This document shows, piece by piece, positions 6,647 to 14,565 of a stretch of DNA of 15,147 nt. The DNA comes from CANKHA01 sp040877285 (lineage in GTDB: Bacteria; Pseudomonadota; Alphaproteobacteria; Rhizobiales; Xanthobacteraceae). The notes under the pieces are model-generated. The model ran no database searches and was not told where the DNA came from. It worked only from the letters and a program-made list of their open reading frames with translations. The stretch spans positions 1 through 15,147 of the forward strand of contig JBBDNZ010000156.1 of the NCBI GenBank assembly GCA_040877285.1. Reading direction: 5' to 3'. Every line of letters begins with the position of its first letter. Positions within the stretch are counted from its first letter, which is position 1. Position numbers and translations under genes: made by a program.

Positions 6647-7321
6647 CTATGCGGTGGCGCGGCGCAGCGCGTCGGCTCCCGATAGCGGCCGGTCGAGCGG
6701 CAGCGCGGCAAAATCGCCCTGTCCGATCAACGCCGCTTCAAGCTGCTTGTGATAGTGGCGGCGCGGGACTTCAACGGCGCCGAAGCTCTTCAGATGGTCG
6801 GTGACGAATTGGGTGTCGAGCAACGCATAGCCGCCCGCGCGCAGGCGCGCGACGAGATGCACGAGCGCCACCTTGGAGGCATCGCGTTCGTGATGAAACA
6901 TGCTTTCTCCGAAAAACGCCCGCGCAAAACTCACGCCGTAAAGACCGCCGACCAATTTGCCGTCCAGGCAGGCCTCGATGCTGTGGCAGTGGCCGCGCTC
7001 ATGCAGCTTTCTGTAGAGACGGCGGATGCGGTCGTTGATCCAGGTACGCGTGCGGCCGGGCTTGGGCGCCGCGCAGCCGTCGATCACAGCCTCGAATTGG
7101 CGGTCGACCTCAACCGTGAAACGCTCGGAACGCACCGTGCGTGCGAGGCGTGCGGGCACATGGAAGCGGTCGAGCGGGATGATGCCGCGCTGCTCGGGCT
7201 CGATCCAGTAGAGGGCGTTGTCGTCGGCGCTCTCCGCCATCGGGAAAATGCCGCAGGCATAAGCCTTGAGCAGCACCTCAGGCGTGATCTCGACATGGGC
7301 GCTGTTGTCACGGCTGGCCAT
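6647..7321 (-). CDS. aat: Leucyl/phenylalanyl-tRNA--protein transferase
   Basis: Transfers Leu or Phe from aminoacyl-tRNA to N-terminal Arg or Lys of proteins, marking them for ClpS/ClpAP degradation (N-degron pathway); cytoplasmic. It is 224 residues, normal length. Motifs are YACGIFPMAE (21-30), RGIIPLDRFHVP (45-56), TWINDRI (93-99), the long core HSIEACLDGKLVGGLYGVSF then ARAFFGESMF (113-142), and LLDTQFVTDHL with GAVEVPRRHY (168-190). The start at 7321 has a strong GGAGG about 8 nt upstream. It lies 82 bp behind the slipin gene on the same strand and could be co-transcribed with it. It converges on the DUF2155 gene. Confidence 0.97.
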   Translation of the reverse strand: MASRDNSAHVEITPEVLLKAYACGIFPMAESADDNALYWIEPEQRGIIPLDRFHVPARLARTVRSERFTVEVDRQFEAVIDGCAAPKPGRTRTWINDRIRRLYRKLHERGHCHSIEACLDGKLVGGLYGVSFARAFFGESMFHHERDASKVALVHLVARLRAGGYALLDTQFVTDHLKSFGAVEVPRRHYHKQLEAALIGQGDFAALPLDRPLSGADALRRATA

Positions 7322-7403
7322 AGGTAGTCCTCCGGGCGGAAGCGGTAACGGCTAATCTAGAATGACCGGCCAAGATTGTGGAGCCGGCCGACTGCGGGAT
7401 CGC

Positions 7404-8156
7404 TCAGCTTGTCAGCTTCTCCATGAGTTTCATCGGAATGGGGAAGACGATGGTTGTGCTGCGGTCGCCGGCAATGTGCTGGAGCGCCGTCAGATAGCGC
7501 AGTTGCATCGCTTCGGGTTGATTGGCAAGCGTGGTGCCGGCCTTGGCCAGTTTTTCCGCCGCCTGCATTTCGCCTTCCGCATCGATCACCTTGGCGCGGC
7601 GCATGCGTTCGGCTTCCGCCTGACGGGCGATCGCGCGGACCATCGTCTCGTTGAGATCGACCTGCTTAAGTTCGACGATGGAAACCTTGATGCCCCAGGC
7701 GTCGGTCTGCTCGTCGAGAATTTTCCGAATGTCGGAATTGAGCTTTTCGCGCTCGGCAAGCATGGCGTCGAGGTCGTGCTGGCCGAGCACGGAGCGCAGC
7801 GTGGTCTGCGCCAACTGGCTGGTCGCCGCGTCGAATTGCTCGACCTGGATGATCGCCTTTTCCGGATCGATGACGCGATAATAAACGACGGCGTTTACGC
7901 GCACCGTCACGTTGTCGCGCGAAATGACGTCCTGCGGGGGAACGTCCAGGAGCCGCGTGCGCAGATCCACGCGCACTATTTGCTGGACGACCGGGACGAT
8001 GATGACGAGGCCCGGGCCTTTTATTTTCCACAGCCGCCCGAGCAGGAAGACGACGCCCCGTTCGTATTCGCGCAGAATGCGGAACGAATAGAGCAGCAGG
8101 ACAACAATAATTAAGATGGGAATCATGACTCCGATCAATCCCGAGAAGTTATCCAT
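7404..8156 (-). CDS. Slipin / stomatin-like SPFH-domain membrane protein
   Basis: Membrane-anchored scaffold of the SPFH (stomatin/prohibitin/flotillin/HflKC) superfamily; 250 residues. An N-terminal hydrophobic anchor (about 6-24, LIGVMIPILIIVVLLLYSF) is followed by the SPFH domain from about residue 28 (REYERGVVFLLGRL). It includes GPGLVIIVPVVQQIVRVDLRT, the AVVYYRVIDPEKAI strand region and QTTLRSVLGQHDLD. A charged helix (EAERMRRAKVIDAEGEMQAAEKL) is typical for oligomerisation. The start 8156 has GGAGG 8 nt upstream, within the 12-bp gap after the nfeD stop. The pair is therefore a tight operon, and slipin is the usual substrate or partner of the NfeD protease. Confidence 0.95.
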   Translation of the reverse strand: MDNFSGLIGVMIPILIIVVLLLYSFRILREYERGVVFLLGRLWKIKGPGLVIIVPVVQQIVRVDLRTRLLDVPPQDVISRDNVTVRVNAVVYYRVIDPEKAIIQVEQFDAATSQLAQTTLRSVLGQHDLDAMLAEREKLNSDIRKILDEQTDAWGIKVSIVELKQVDLNETMVRAIARQAEAERMRRAKVIDAEGEMQAAEKLAKAGTTLANQPEAMQLRYLTALQHIAGDRSTTIVFPIPMKLMEKLTS

Positions 8157-8168
8157 GGCAGGCCTCCA

Positions 8169-9560
8169 TTATGAGCGCTCGACAACCAGCGTAAGACCTT
8201 CGCGGCTGACGACGCGCACGGCATCGCCGGCTTGTAGCGCGCGGCCGCCGCGCGCAGCCCAGATTTCTCCATTGGCGCGCACGCGGCCTTTTTCACCGTC
8301 CCAATCGACGACCTCGCCGCGCATGCCGATCAACTGTTCCGCGCCTGCCGCCGGCGGACGCTCGCGCGCCTTCATCGCGGCGGCGACAATACCGAAGATC
8401 AGCAACGCGGTGGTGACGGCCGCGCCGACGATCAGCGGCAGCGACACCACGATTTCGATGTCGGCGCCGGGCGCGTCGAACAGGAAAATGGATCCCACGA
8501 GAAAGGCCGCAAGTCCGCCGATGCCAAGCACGCCGATGCCGGGCGTAAAGGCTTCGGCGGCCATCAGCGCAATGCCGAGCACGAGCAAGGCCAGCGCGCC
8601 GTAATGCACGGGCAGGGCCGAAAGGCCGGTCAAGGCGAGCAACAGGCTGATGCCGCCGATCACGCCGGGCACCAGCGCGCCCGGATTCCAGAATTCCAGA
8701 ATGACCCCGTAGAAGCCGATCATCAGCAAAATAAAGGCGATATTCGGATCGGAAATGATGGAGAGCGCGCGGGTGCGCCAGTCGGCTTCGAAGACCGTAA
8801 CCGCGGCGTTCCGGGTCGCCAAGGTGCGTTCGGCCCCGCCGACGCTCACCTTGCGGCCGTCGATCTGCGCGCGCAGGTCGTCGACGGAGGAGGCGACGAC
8901 ATCGATGACGCCTTCCTTGAGCGCTTCCGCGGAAGTCAGCGTCGCCGCTTCGCGCACCGCTTTCTCCGCCCACTCGGCATTGCGGCCGCGCAATTGCGCG
9001 AGACTCCGCAGCATGGCGACAGCGTCGTTCACGGCCTTGCGCTCGCGCGCGGCCTGCGAGGATGCGGCGGAGGATTCCTTTTCGTTCTTTTGCTGATCGG
9101 GCTGCCGCTGCGGCATTCCGGGCAGTCCGCCGATCTCGATCGGGGTCGCGGCGCCGAGATTGGTGCCGGGCGCCATCGCGGCGATGTGGGCGGCATAGGT
9201 GATGAAGGTGCCGGCGGAAGCGGCGCGCGCGCCGCACGGCGCCACATAGATGACGATGGGCACGGGCGAGGCGACCATGGCCTTGATGATGTCGCGGGTG
9301 GAGGTAACCAGCCCGCCGGGCGTATCGAGCTGCACGATCAGCGCTACGGCCTGCTGTTCATTGGCGCGCTGGATCGCCTGGTCGATTTGGCGTGTCGTCG
9401 AAACGCCGATGACCCCATTGATGGTGGTCACCAAGACGCCCCCGTTCGCCTCTCGTTGCGTCTGCGCCTGCGCCAATGCCGAAAGGCCGGCGAGAAGGAA
9501 AAGCAAAGGCCACATGCGGCTGCGCCGCACGAGGGCCACGAGGCTCGCAGCGTGAATCAT
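8169..9560 (-). CDS. NfeD-family membrane serine protease (long form, ClpP-class domain)
   Basis: Membrane-bound protease of the NfeD1b type, 463 residues, linked in other prokaryotes to cleavage of the partner stomatin. A signal/anchor (about 15-33) precedes the ClpP-like protease domain, about 40-235. Probable catalytic Ser115 lies in CGARAASAGTF and Lys175 in ARERKAVNDAV, ahead of RSLAQLRGRNAEWAEKAV, matching the Ser-Lys dyad family layout. Hydrophobic segments follow at about 272-312, 318-338, 343-362 and 370-396, and an OB-fold NfeD domain at about 405-463 (IGMRGEVVDWDGEKGRVRANGEIW). I chose ATG 9560 (GAGG 5 nt upstream, giving a full signal sequence); ATG 9515 is an alternative without a ribosome binding site. 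It is followed by the slipin gene after 12 bp and preceded by accC after 142 bp. Confidence 0.93.
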   Translation of the reverse strand: MIHAASLVALVRRSRMWPLLFLLAGLSALAQAQTQREANGGVLVTTINGVIGVSTTRQIDQAIQRANEQQAVALIVQLDTPGGLVTSTRDIIKAMVASPVPIVIYVAPCGARAASAGTFITYAAHIAAMAPGTNLGAATPIEIGGLPGMPQRQPDQQKNEKESSAASSQAARERKAVNDAVAMLRSLAQLRGRNAEWAEKAVREAATLTSAEALKEGVIDVVASSVDDLRAQIDGRKVSVGGAERTLATRNAAVTVFEADWRTRALSIISDPNIAFILLMIGFYGVILEFWNPGALVPGVIGGISLLLALTGLSALPVHYGALALLVLGIALMAAEAFTPGIGVLGIGGLAAFLVGSIFLFDAPGADIEIVVSLPLIVGAAVTTALLIFGIVAAAMKARERPPAAGAEQLIGMRGEVVDWDGEKGRVRANGEIWAARGGRALQAGDAVRVVSREGLTLVVERS

Positions 9561-9702
9561 CAAACCTCGATCGGCGGCGAGGTTTCCGGTGCCGCCGGAT
9601 AGAAGGATAGCACGATATCGCCGAATGTCCGCAGGGCGTCTGCGTGGCCCAATGAATCCTGCGCCGGGACGTCGCCGACGTTGCAGTCCGAAAAAAGGGC
9701 GC

Positions 9703-11055
9703 TCAGGCTTCCATGCCGCCGCTGGCGAGGAATTGCTCGAGCCAGTGGATATGATAGTCGCCGTCGATGATCGCGGGTTCGCGCACCAGCGCGCGGAACA
9801 GCGGCAGCGTCGTCTCGACGCCATCCACCACCAGCTCGTCGAGCGCACGCTTGAGCCGCATCAGGCATTCGGGCCGGGTCTTGCCGTGGACGATCAGCTT
9901 GCCGACCAGCGAATCGTAATAGGGCGGGATAGTGTAGCCCTGGTAGACTGCGGAATCGATGCGCACGCCCAGCCCGCCGGGAGCGTGGTAATGCAGAATT
10001 TTCCCCGGCGAGGGCCGGAACGACACCGGGTTCTCGGCATTGATGCGGCATTCGATGGAATGGCCGTGAAATTTCACCTCGTTCTGCGCCAGCGGCAGGT
10101 CGCCGCCCGCGCCGACCCTGATCTGCTCGAGGACCAGGTCGATATCGGTGATCATCTCGGTCACCGGATGCTCGACCTGGATGCGCGTGTTCATCTCGAT
10201 GAAATAGAACTGGCCATCCTCGTAGAGGAACTCCACCGTGCCGACGCCGAGATATTTCAGCTTGCGCATGGCGGCCGCGACCGTCTCGCCGATGGCGTCG
10301 CGCGCGGGCGCGTTGAGGGCGGGCGAGGGGCCTTCCTCCCATACTTTCTGATGCCGCCGTTGCAATGAGCAGTCGCGTTCGCCCAGATGGATGGCGTTGC
10401 CGCGCCCGTCGCCGATCACCTGAATTTCGATGTGGCGGGGCTTTTGCAGATATTTTTCCAGATAGACCGCATCGTCGCCAAAAGCGGCCTTTGCCTCGGC
10501 GCGCGCCGTGGCCAGCGCCGTGCTCAGCTCGGGTTCCGAATGCGCGACCTTCATACCGCGTCCGCCGCCTCCCGCGGCGGCCTTGATCAGCAGGGGAAAG
10601 CCAATTTCGCGCGCCACGGCCAGCGCCTCGCCGTCGGACTTCACCCCGCCTTCCGAGCCCGGCACCACGGGAATGCCAAGCCGCGCCGCCGTGCGCTTGG
10701 CTTCGATCTTGTCGCCCATCAGGCGAATATGTTCGGGCTTGGGGCCGATGAAATGGACCTTGTGCTCGGTGAGAATTTCGGCGAAGCGCGCGTTCTCGGA
10801 GAGAAAGCCATAACCGGGATGCACCGCATCGGCGCCGGTGATCTCGCAGGCGGCGAGCAGGGCGGGAATGTTGAGATAGCTGTCCTTGGCCGGCGGCGGC
10901 CCGATACAGACGCTCTCGTCGGCGAGCCGCACATGCATGGCGTCGGCGTCGGCGGTGGAGTGCACCGCGACCGTGGCGATGCCGAGCTCCTTGCAGGCGC
11001 GCAGCACGCGCAGCGCGATTTCGCCGCGGTTGGCGATCAGGATTTTGTCGAACAT
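9703..11055 (-). CDS. accC: Biotin carboxylase subunit of acetyl-CoA carboxylase
   Basis: ATP-dependent carboxylation of biotin on AccB, the first half-reaction of malonyl-CoA synthesis for fatty acids; cytoplasmic. It is 450 residues, as expected. The N-terminal domain starts MFDKILIANRGEIALRVLRA and includes HPGYGFLSEN (79-88). The ATP-grasp glycine loop is KAAAGGGGRGMKVA (158-171). CSLQRRHQKVWEEGPSP follows at 229-245. The catalytic core FIEMNTRIQVEHPVTEMITD (286-304 region) carries the conserved Glu and Arg291. The C-terminal domain includes ECRINAENP. No clear Shine-Dalgarno precedes ATG 11055; the gene starts 19 nt after the accB stop, so translational coupling is likely. Confidence 0.98.
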   Translation of the reverse strand: MFDKILIANRGEIALRVLRACKELGIATVAVHSTADADAMHVRLADESVCIGPPPAKDSYLNIPALLAACEITGADAVHPGYGFLSENARFAEILTEHKVHFIGPKPEHIRLMGDKIEAKRTAARLGIPVVPGSEGGVKSDGEALAVAREIGFPLLIKAAAGGGGRGMKVAHSEPELSTALATARAEAKAAFGDDAVYLEKYLQKPRHIEIQVIGDGRGNAIHLGERDCSLQRRHQKVWEEGPSPALNAPARDAIGETVAAAMRKLKYLGVGTVEFLYEDGQFYFIEMNTRIQVEHPVTEMITDIDLVLEQIRVGAGGDLPLAQNEVKFHGHSIECRINAENPVSFRPSPGKILHYHAPGGLGVRIDSAVYQGYTIPPYYDSLVGKLIVHGKTRPECLMRLKRALDELVVDGVETTLPLFRALVREPAIIDGDYHIHWLEQFLASGGMEA

Positions 11056-11074
11056 CGGGCAATGACTGACATTG

Positions 11075-11539
11075 TTACTCGACGATCATCAGCGGCTCGC
11101 CGAATTCCACCGGCTGACTGTCCTCGACCAGAATCTGGATCACGGTGCCCGCGCGCGGCGCCGGAATCTGATTCATGGTCTTCATCGCTTCGATGATGAG
11201 TAGCGTCTGACCGGCGATCACCTGGCTGCCGACATCGACGAAGGGCCGCGCGCCGGGCTCGGGCGCGAGGTAAGCGGTGCCGACCATCGGGGAGGCCACC
11301 ACGCCGGGATGCTTGGCGAAATCGGGTGCGGCTTGTGAGGTGATGCCGGCGGGTGCGGGCGCGGTGACCGGTCCGGCAGGCAATTGGGGCGCCGTAGCCG
11401 CGGCGACCGAGGTCTGCCGTGCCACCCGCACGCGCAAGCCCGCCTGTTCGACCTCGATTTCGGTCAAGCCGGTTTCCTCGAGCAAAGCCGTGAGCTCGCG
11501 GATCAGTTCCTTGTCGAGCGCAGGCTTTTTCTGCGGCAT
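11075..11539 (-). CDS. accB: Biotin carboxyl carrier protein of acetyl-CoA carboxylase
   Basis: Carries biotin between biotin carboxylase and carboxyltransferase; 154 residues. The N-terminal helical region (DKELIRELTALLEETGLTEIEVEQAGLRVRVAR, about 9-41) is followed by an Ala/Pro-rich flexible linker (about 44-75). The biotinyl/lipoyl domain (about 80-154) has the biotinylation motif EAMKTM with Lys120. I chose ATG 11539 because AGGGAA lies about 7 nt upstream and the protein then starts like its relatives. A GTG at 11566 in the same frame would add nine residues, crowd the aroQ stop and is less likely. It lies between aroQ and accC, with a 30-nt gap to aroQ. Confidence 0.97.
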   Translation of the reverse strand: MPQKKPALDKELIRELTALLEETGLTEIEVEQAGLRVRVARQTSVAAATAPQLPAGPVTAPAPAGITSQAAPDFAKHPGVVASPMVGTAYLAPEPGARPFVDVGSQVIAGQTLLIIEAMKTMNQIPAPRAGTVIQILVEDSQPVEFGEPLMIVE

Positions 11540-11569
11540 GGATTTTCCCTGCGAGGCGCGTGCCACGGT

Positions 11570-12025
11570 TCAGCTCTTCGATTTGACGCCGGCCAGCGCA
11601 GCAAGGCCGGCGACGGCAAGCGCGTAACCTTCGATGCCGAAGCCGCATAGGCTGGCCTTGGCGGCCATGGCAACAAAGGAATGATGACGGAAATTTTCCC
11701 GCGCGAAGACGTTCGTGATGTGCACTTCGATCGCCGGCAGATCGGCGGCCAGCAAGGCATCGTGAATTGACACCGAAGTGTGACTATAGCCGCCGGCGTT
11801 GATGATGATACCCGCGGCTTTCTTGTCGCGGGCCTCATGGATCCAGTCGATGAGCTCGCCCTCCCGGTTGGATTGGCGGAACTCGACGGCGAAACCATGC
11901 TTCTGCGCCGCCTTGCGGCACAGGGCCTCCGCGTCCTTGAGCGTCGCGCGGCCGTATTTCCCCGGCTCGCGACTACCGAGCAGATTGAGGTTGGGGCCGT
12001 TGAGGACGTAGATGGTCTTTGTCAT
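11570..12025 (-). CDS. aroQ: 3-dehydroquinate dehydratase, type II
   Basis: Converts 3-dehydroquinate to 3-dehydroshikimate in the shikimate pathway; forms a dodecamer in relatives. It is 151 residues, normal length. Motifs are VLNGPNLNLLGSREPGKYG (7-25) with Arg19 and catalytic Tyr24 on the active-site lid; REGELIDWIHEA (54-65); IINAGGYSHTSVSIHDAL (74-91) with Asn76 and His82; and EVHITNVFARENFR (100-113) with catalytic His102. The start at 12025 has no strong ribosome binding site, but there is no better ATG and the N-terminus matches the family. It is first gene of the aroQ-accB-accC run; its promoter should lie in 12026-12199. Confidence 0.97.
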   Translation of the reverse strand: MTKTIYVLNGPNLNLLGSREPGKYGRATLKDAEALCRKAAQKHGFAVEFRQSNREGELIDWIHEARDKKAAGIIINAGGYSHTSVSIHDALLAADLPAIEVHITNVFARENFRHHSFVAMAAKASLCGFGIEGYALAVAGLAALAGVKSKS

Positions 12026-12158
12026 GACGGATTAGAAGCAGATTCGCCGGCGGCGCGGACCTAAAATGATGCGCCGGGATAAGCGTTTATAAGTGGCCGC
12101 GCGGGCCAGGGGAAGCCGGGACGGAACGAACCGGGTCCATTTGCAAAGACGGTAAATG

Positions 12159-12173
12159 CGGGCCAAGGCCCCG
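12159..12173 (-). terminator. Weak hairpin downstream of the dsbA-like gene
   Basis: On the minus strand CGGG-G-CC-TT-GG-CCCG forms a short GC-rich hairpin about 27 nt after the dsbA-like stop. A mixed CATTTACCGTCTTTGC follows rather than a proper T run. It may help end the M48-dsbA transcript. The rest of the 174-bp gap 12026-12199 shows no gene; no clear aroQ promoter was found. Confidence 0.2.
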
Positions 12174-12199
12174 GCGAGGAAGACGCCAATAACGGCCGC

Positions 12200-12952
12200 T
12201 CAGCAGATAGCCTTACCGCAACGCGTGGTGTTGATCTTCTCCTTTAAGGCCGCGAGACCGACCGCGCCGACCAGCATCTCGGAACCGACGACGTAGGTGG
12301 GCGTGCCGTTGATCCCCAGCGCGTCGGCGATTTTGAAATTTTCCGCCAGCGTCTCCTTTATTTCGTCGCTCGCCATGTCCTTCTCCAGGCGGCTCATGTC
12401 GAGGCCGGCGTCCTTGGCGGCGGCGAGTGCCTGCGCCCGGTTGATGGTGCCCCGCTGGCCCAACAGTTTCTGGTGAAAGTCGAGATATCGCTTGCCGGAC
12501 TTGTCCTGCATGCGCACGGCGACGGCGACCTGGGCTACCTCCATGGATTCCGGGCCCAATACGGGAAATTCCTTCAGGATAATTTTGAGCTTGGAATCGG
12601 TTTGCAACAGCGCAAGCATGTCGTCCAAGGCGCGCTTGCAGAAACCGCAATTGTAGTCGAAGAACTCGACCAGCGTTACATCGCCCTTTGGATTGCCCAG
12701 CACGACGTGCCGGCTGGAATGGAACAAGTCTTGAGAAACGCTTTGCAGTGCGGCCTTAATTTTGCGCCTTTCCAGTTCGGAGTAGGCCTCCTGCAGCACC
12801 TCGGGATTGGCAAGCAGATAGTCCCGGATGATTTTCTCGATCTCCGTGCGCTGCACGGGAGAAATCGACTGCGCGGGAGCCGGCTGCGGCAGGGAAAGCG
12901 CCAAAAACATTGCAGCCGCGACAGTGGCGCTAGAGCGCGATATCGACGTCAT
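12200..12952 (-). CDS. DsbA/ScsC-like periplasmic thiol:disulfide oxidoreductase
   Basis: Thioredoxin-fold protein acting on disulfides in the periplasm; 250 residues. The signal peptide is about residues 1-28 (cleavage after PAPA). Residues about 30-80 (SPVQRTEIEKIIRDYLLANPEVLQEAYSELERRK) resemble the ScsC/Com1 N-terminal oligomerisation domain. The thioredoxin/DsbA domain follows from about 86, with active site Cys102-Gly-Phe-Cys105 (FFDYNCGFCKRAL) and cis-proline loop GTPTY (Pro218). Oddity: a further Cys pair ends the protein (Cys245 and Cys250, RCGKAIC). The start 12952 is chosen for its AAGGA about 8 nt upstream and clean signal peptide. The frame extends further upstream only as a shadow of the M48 gene. 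It begins 19 nt after the M48 stop, so the two are probably an operon. Whether it oxidises, reduces or isomerises is open. Confidence 0.93.
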   Translation of the reverse strand: MTSISRSSATVAAAMFLALSLPQPAPAQSISPVQRTEIEKIIRDYLLANPEVLQEAYSELERRKIKAALQSVSQDLFHSSRHVVLGNPKGDVTLVEFFDYNCGFCKRALDDMLALLQTDSKLKIILKEFPVLGPESMEVAQVAVAVRMQDKSGKRYLDFHQKLLGQRGTINRAQALAAAKDAGLDMSRLEKDMASDEIKETLAENFKIADALGINGTPTYVVGSEMLVGAVGLAALKEKINTTRCGKAIC

Positions 12953-12971
12953 TAAATAGTCCTTCCCGGTA

Positions 12972-14381
12972 TCATTTGGATTTGCCTTGTCCCGAGGGCT
13001 TGGAAACGAGAATATCGTCGGCCTTGACCCAGCCGGGACTGCCGACGGGGAAGCGCTTCTTAGCACGGTCGGCCAATTGCCGCGCGGTTTGCAGGTCGCC
13101 GCGCGCGGCCGCGGCCTGGGCAGAGGCCAGATCGGCCTGGGCGAGGTCGCCTTTGCGCCCATAGGCCATGGCAAGCTGCGTGTAGCCTTCCGGACTCTCC
13201 GGTTCGCGCAACAAGGCCGCGCGCAACATACCCACGGCTTCGTCGGCGAGTTTGGGATCATTGGTCGCGATCAGCGCCTGGCCGAGCAGGACCTGGATCA
13301 GCGCCGGATTGGGCGCAAGCCGCACCGCCTGCCGCAGCGGCGCCACGGCGGCCGCCGCTTTGCCGGCTTCCAGCAAAGCTTGACCCTTGAGCTCGTAGAA
13401 ATAGGGATTATCGGGCTGCGTTTGAATCAGCGCGTCGATCTGAGCGGTCGCATTGCGCAGATCCGAATGGCGGTAGGCTGAAATCGCGCGGGCGTAGCGC
13501 GCCGGAAGGCCGGTGTCCGAGGCGGGGTAGCGCCGCGCCACCGAATCCGGCCGGTCGATGAAGCCAAAAAGCTTGGCGCGCATGAGATCGTGCCGCAGCT
13601 GAAGCGCCGGCGAATCCTGCTTGTTCCAGTAGGGACTCGCCTGGGCGAGCACGGCGAGCGCCGCAACACGCTCGGCCGGCATGGGATGCGATTGCACATA
13701 GGGGTCGATGAAGCGGGCGGTAAACATCATCTGATCGGCGAGGCGCTTGAAGGTCTCGTACATGCCCTTGGCCGATTGACCGGTGGCGGCGAGGAATTTC
13801 ACGCCGGCACGATCGGCCTGCTCCTCATGCGCGCGTTGATAAGACAGCAACGAACGCCGGATTATTTCCTGCGGAGCGGTGATGGCCGCCATTCCTCCCG
13901 CCCGGGCGCCGCTGCCGCCTTGAGAGGCCGCGACCATAGCGCCGACCCCGAGAATGGTGGCGAGAATCGATTGCGTGGAAGCGTGCTCGAGCTGCTCGCG
14001 CATTTTGGCGAGATGGCCGCCGGCAATGTGGCCGGTTTCATGCGCGAGCACGCCGATAACCTGGTTCGGGGTTTCCGCGTCCATCAGCGCGCCGGAATTG
14101 ATGAAAATGCGGCGGCCATCGGCGACGAAAGCGTTGAAGGAGCGCTCGTTGATGATGACGACGCGGATATTCTGCTGGGCGAGGCCGGCAGCGCGCAGGA
14201 TAGGCTGGGTGTATTCGCGCAGGAGTTGCTCGATCTCCGCATCGCGAATGATGGGCAGGCTAGACCGTTGGGCTTGCGCCGATCCGGCTGCGGATAGCAC
14301 CGCGGCGGCGGCAAGCAAAGCTATCGCGCGGGACGCTGGCGTCGTGTGCCGGGCCTTGATAGGTGTCTCGGTGAAGGTCAT
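12972..14381 (-). CDS. Periplasmic M48 metalloprotease with TPR domain (BepA-like)
   Basis: Zinc protease of the M48C/BepA type, which in E. coli oversees outer-membrane protein assembly; 469 residues. The signal peptide is about 1-37 (hydrophobic 18-35, cleavage after SAQA). The protease domain is about 45-250, with HETGH zinc site (His114, Glu115, His118) and EEQAD (Glu186 as the likely third ligand, Asp190). The SHPMPAERV stretch near 231-239 is typical of this family. TPR-like helices fill about 295-440 (YFYELKGQALLEAGKAAAAVAPLRQAVRLAPN and following). I chose ATG 14381 because it gives a good signal peptide and has GAGG about 10 nt upstream; sequence farther upstream in frame is not family-like. 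It is followed at once by the dsbA-like gene and is divergent from the aminotransferase. Confidence 0.94.
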   Translation of the reverse strand: MTFTETPIKARHTTPASRAIALLAAAAVLSAAGSAQAQRSSLPIIRDAEIEQLLREYTQPILRAAGLAQQNIRVVIINERSFNAFVADGRRIFINSGALMDAETPNQVIGVLAHETGHIAGGHLAKMREQLEHASTQSILATILGVGAMVAASQGGSGARAGGMAAITAPQEIIRRSLLSYQRAHEEQADRAGVKFLAATGQSAKGMYETFKRLADQMMFTARFIDPYVQSHPMPAERVAALAVLAQASPYWNKQDSPALQLRHDLMRAKLFGFIDRPDSVARRYPASDTGLPARYARAISAYRHSDLRNATAQIDALIQTQPDNPYFYELKGQALLEAGKAAAAVAPLRQAVRLAPNPALIQVLLGQALIATNDPKLADEAVGMLRAALLREPESPEGYTQLAMAYGRKGDLAQADLASAQAAAARGDLQTARQLADRAKKRFPVGSPGWVKADDILVSKPSGQGKSK

Positions 14382-14415
14382 CGGGCCGCGACCTCGGTAT
14401 CTTGCCGCCACGGGC

Positions 14416-14444
14416 ACGCTAGGGATGTGAAACAAGCCGGTCAA
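14416..14444 (-). promoter_or_regulatory. Candidate promoter of the M48-dsbA operon
   Basis: On the minus strand TTGACC (14444-14439) is followed after exactly 17 nt by TAGCGT (14421-14416), placing a start site about 25-30 nt upstream of the M48 ATG. The -35 is good and the -10 weak. The remainder of the divergent gap (14445-14565) should hold the aminotransferase promoter, but I cannot pick one. Confidence 0.4.
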
Positions 14445-14565
14445 CTGACGTTCCGGAGAAATGTTAAACGCCGTAAAGGGCGCGCGAAGCGGGTAAATTC
14501 GCCGCCGAATGAGGCAACAGCGGGGCACCGAGGTATTTCGCCACGGCGCATGAAGCATTAAGGCC

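Noticed and set aside
9669..9681. ACGTC-GCC-GACGT hairpin after accC as a terminator
   Set aside because: There is no T run after it on the minus strand, so a Rho-independent terminator is not supported.
9561..9848. N-terminal extension of the nfeD frame into accC
   Set aside because: The added residues are Arg/Ser-rich, lie antiphase to the accC 3' end and lack a start signal; the signal peptide begins at ATG 9560.
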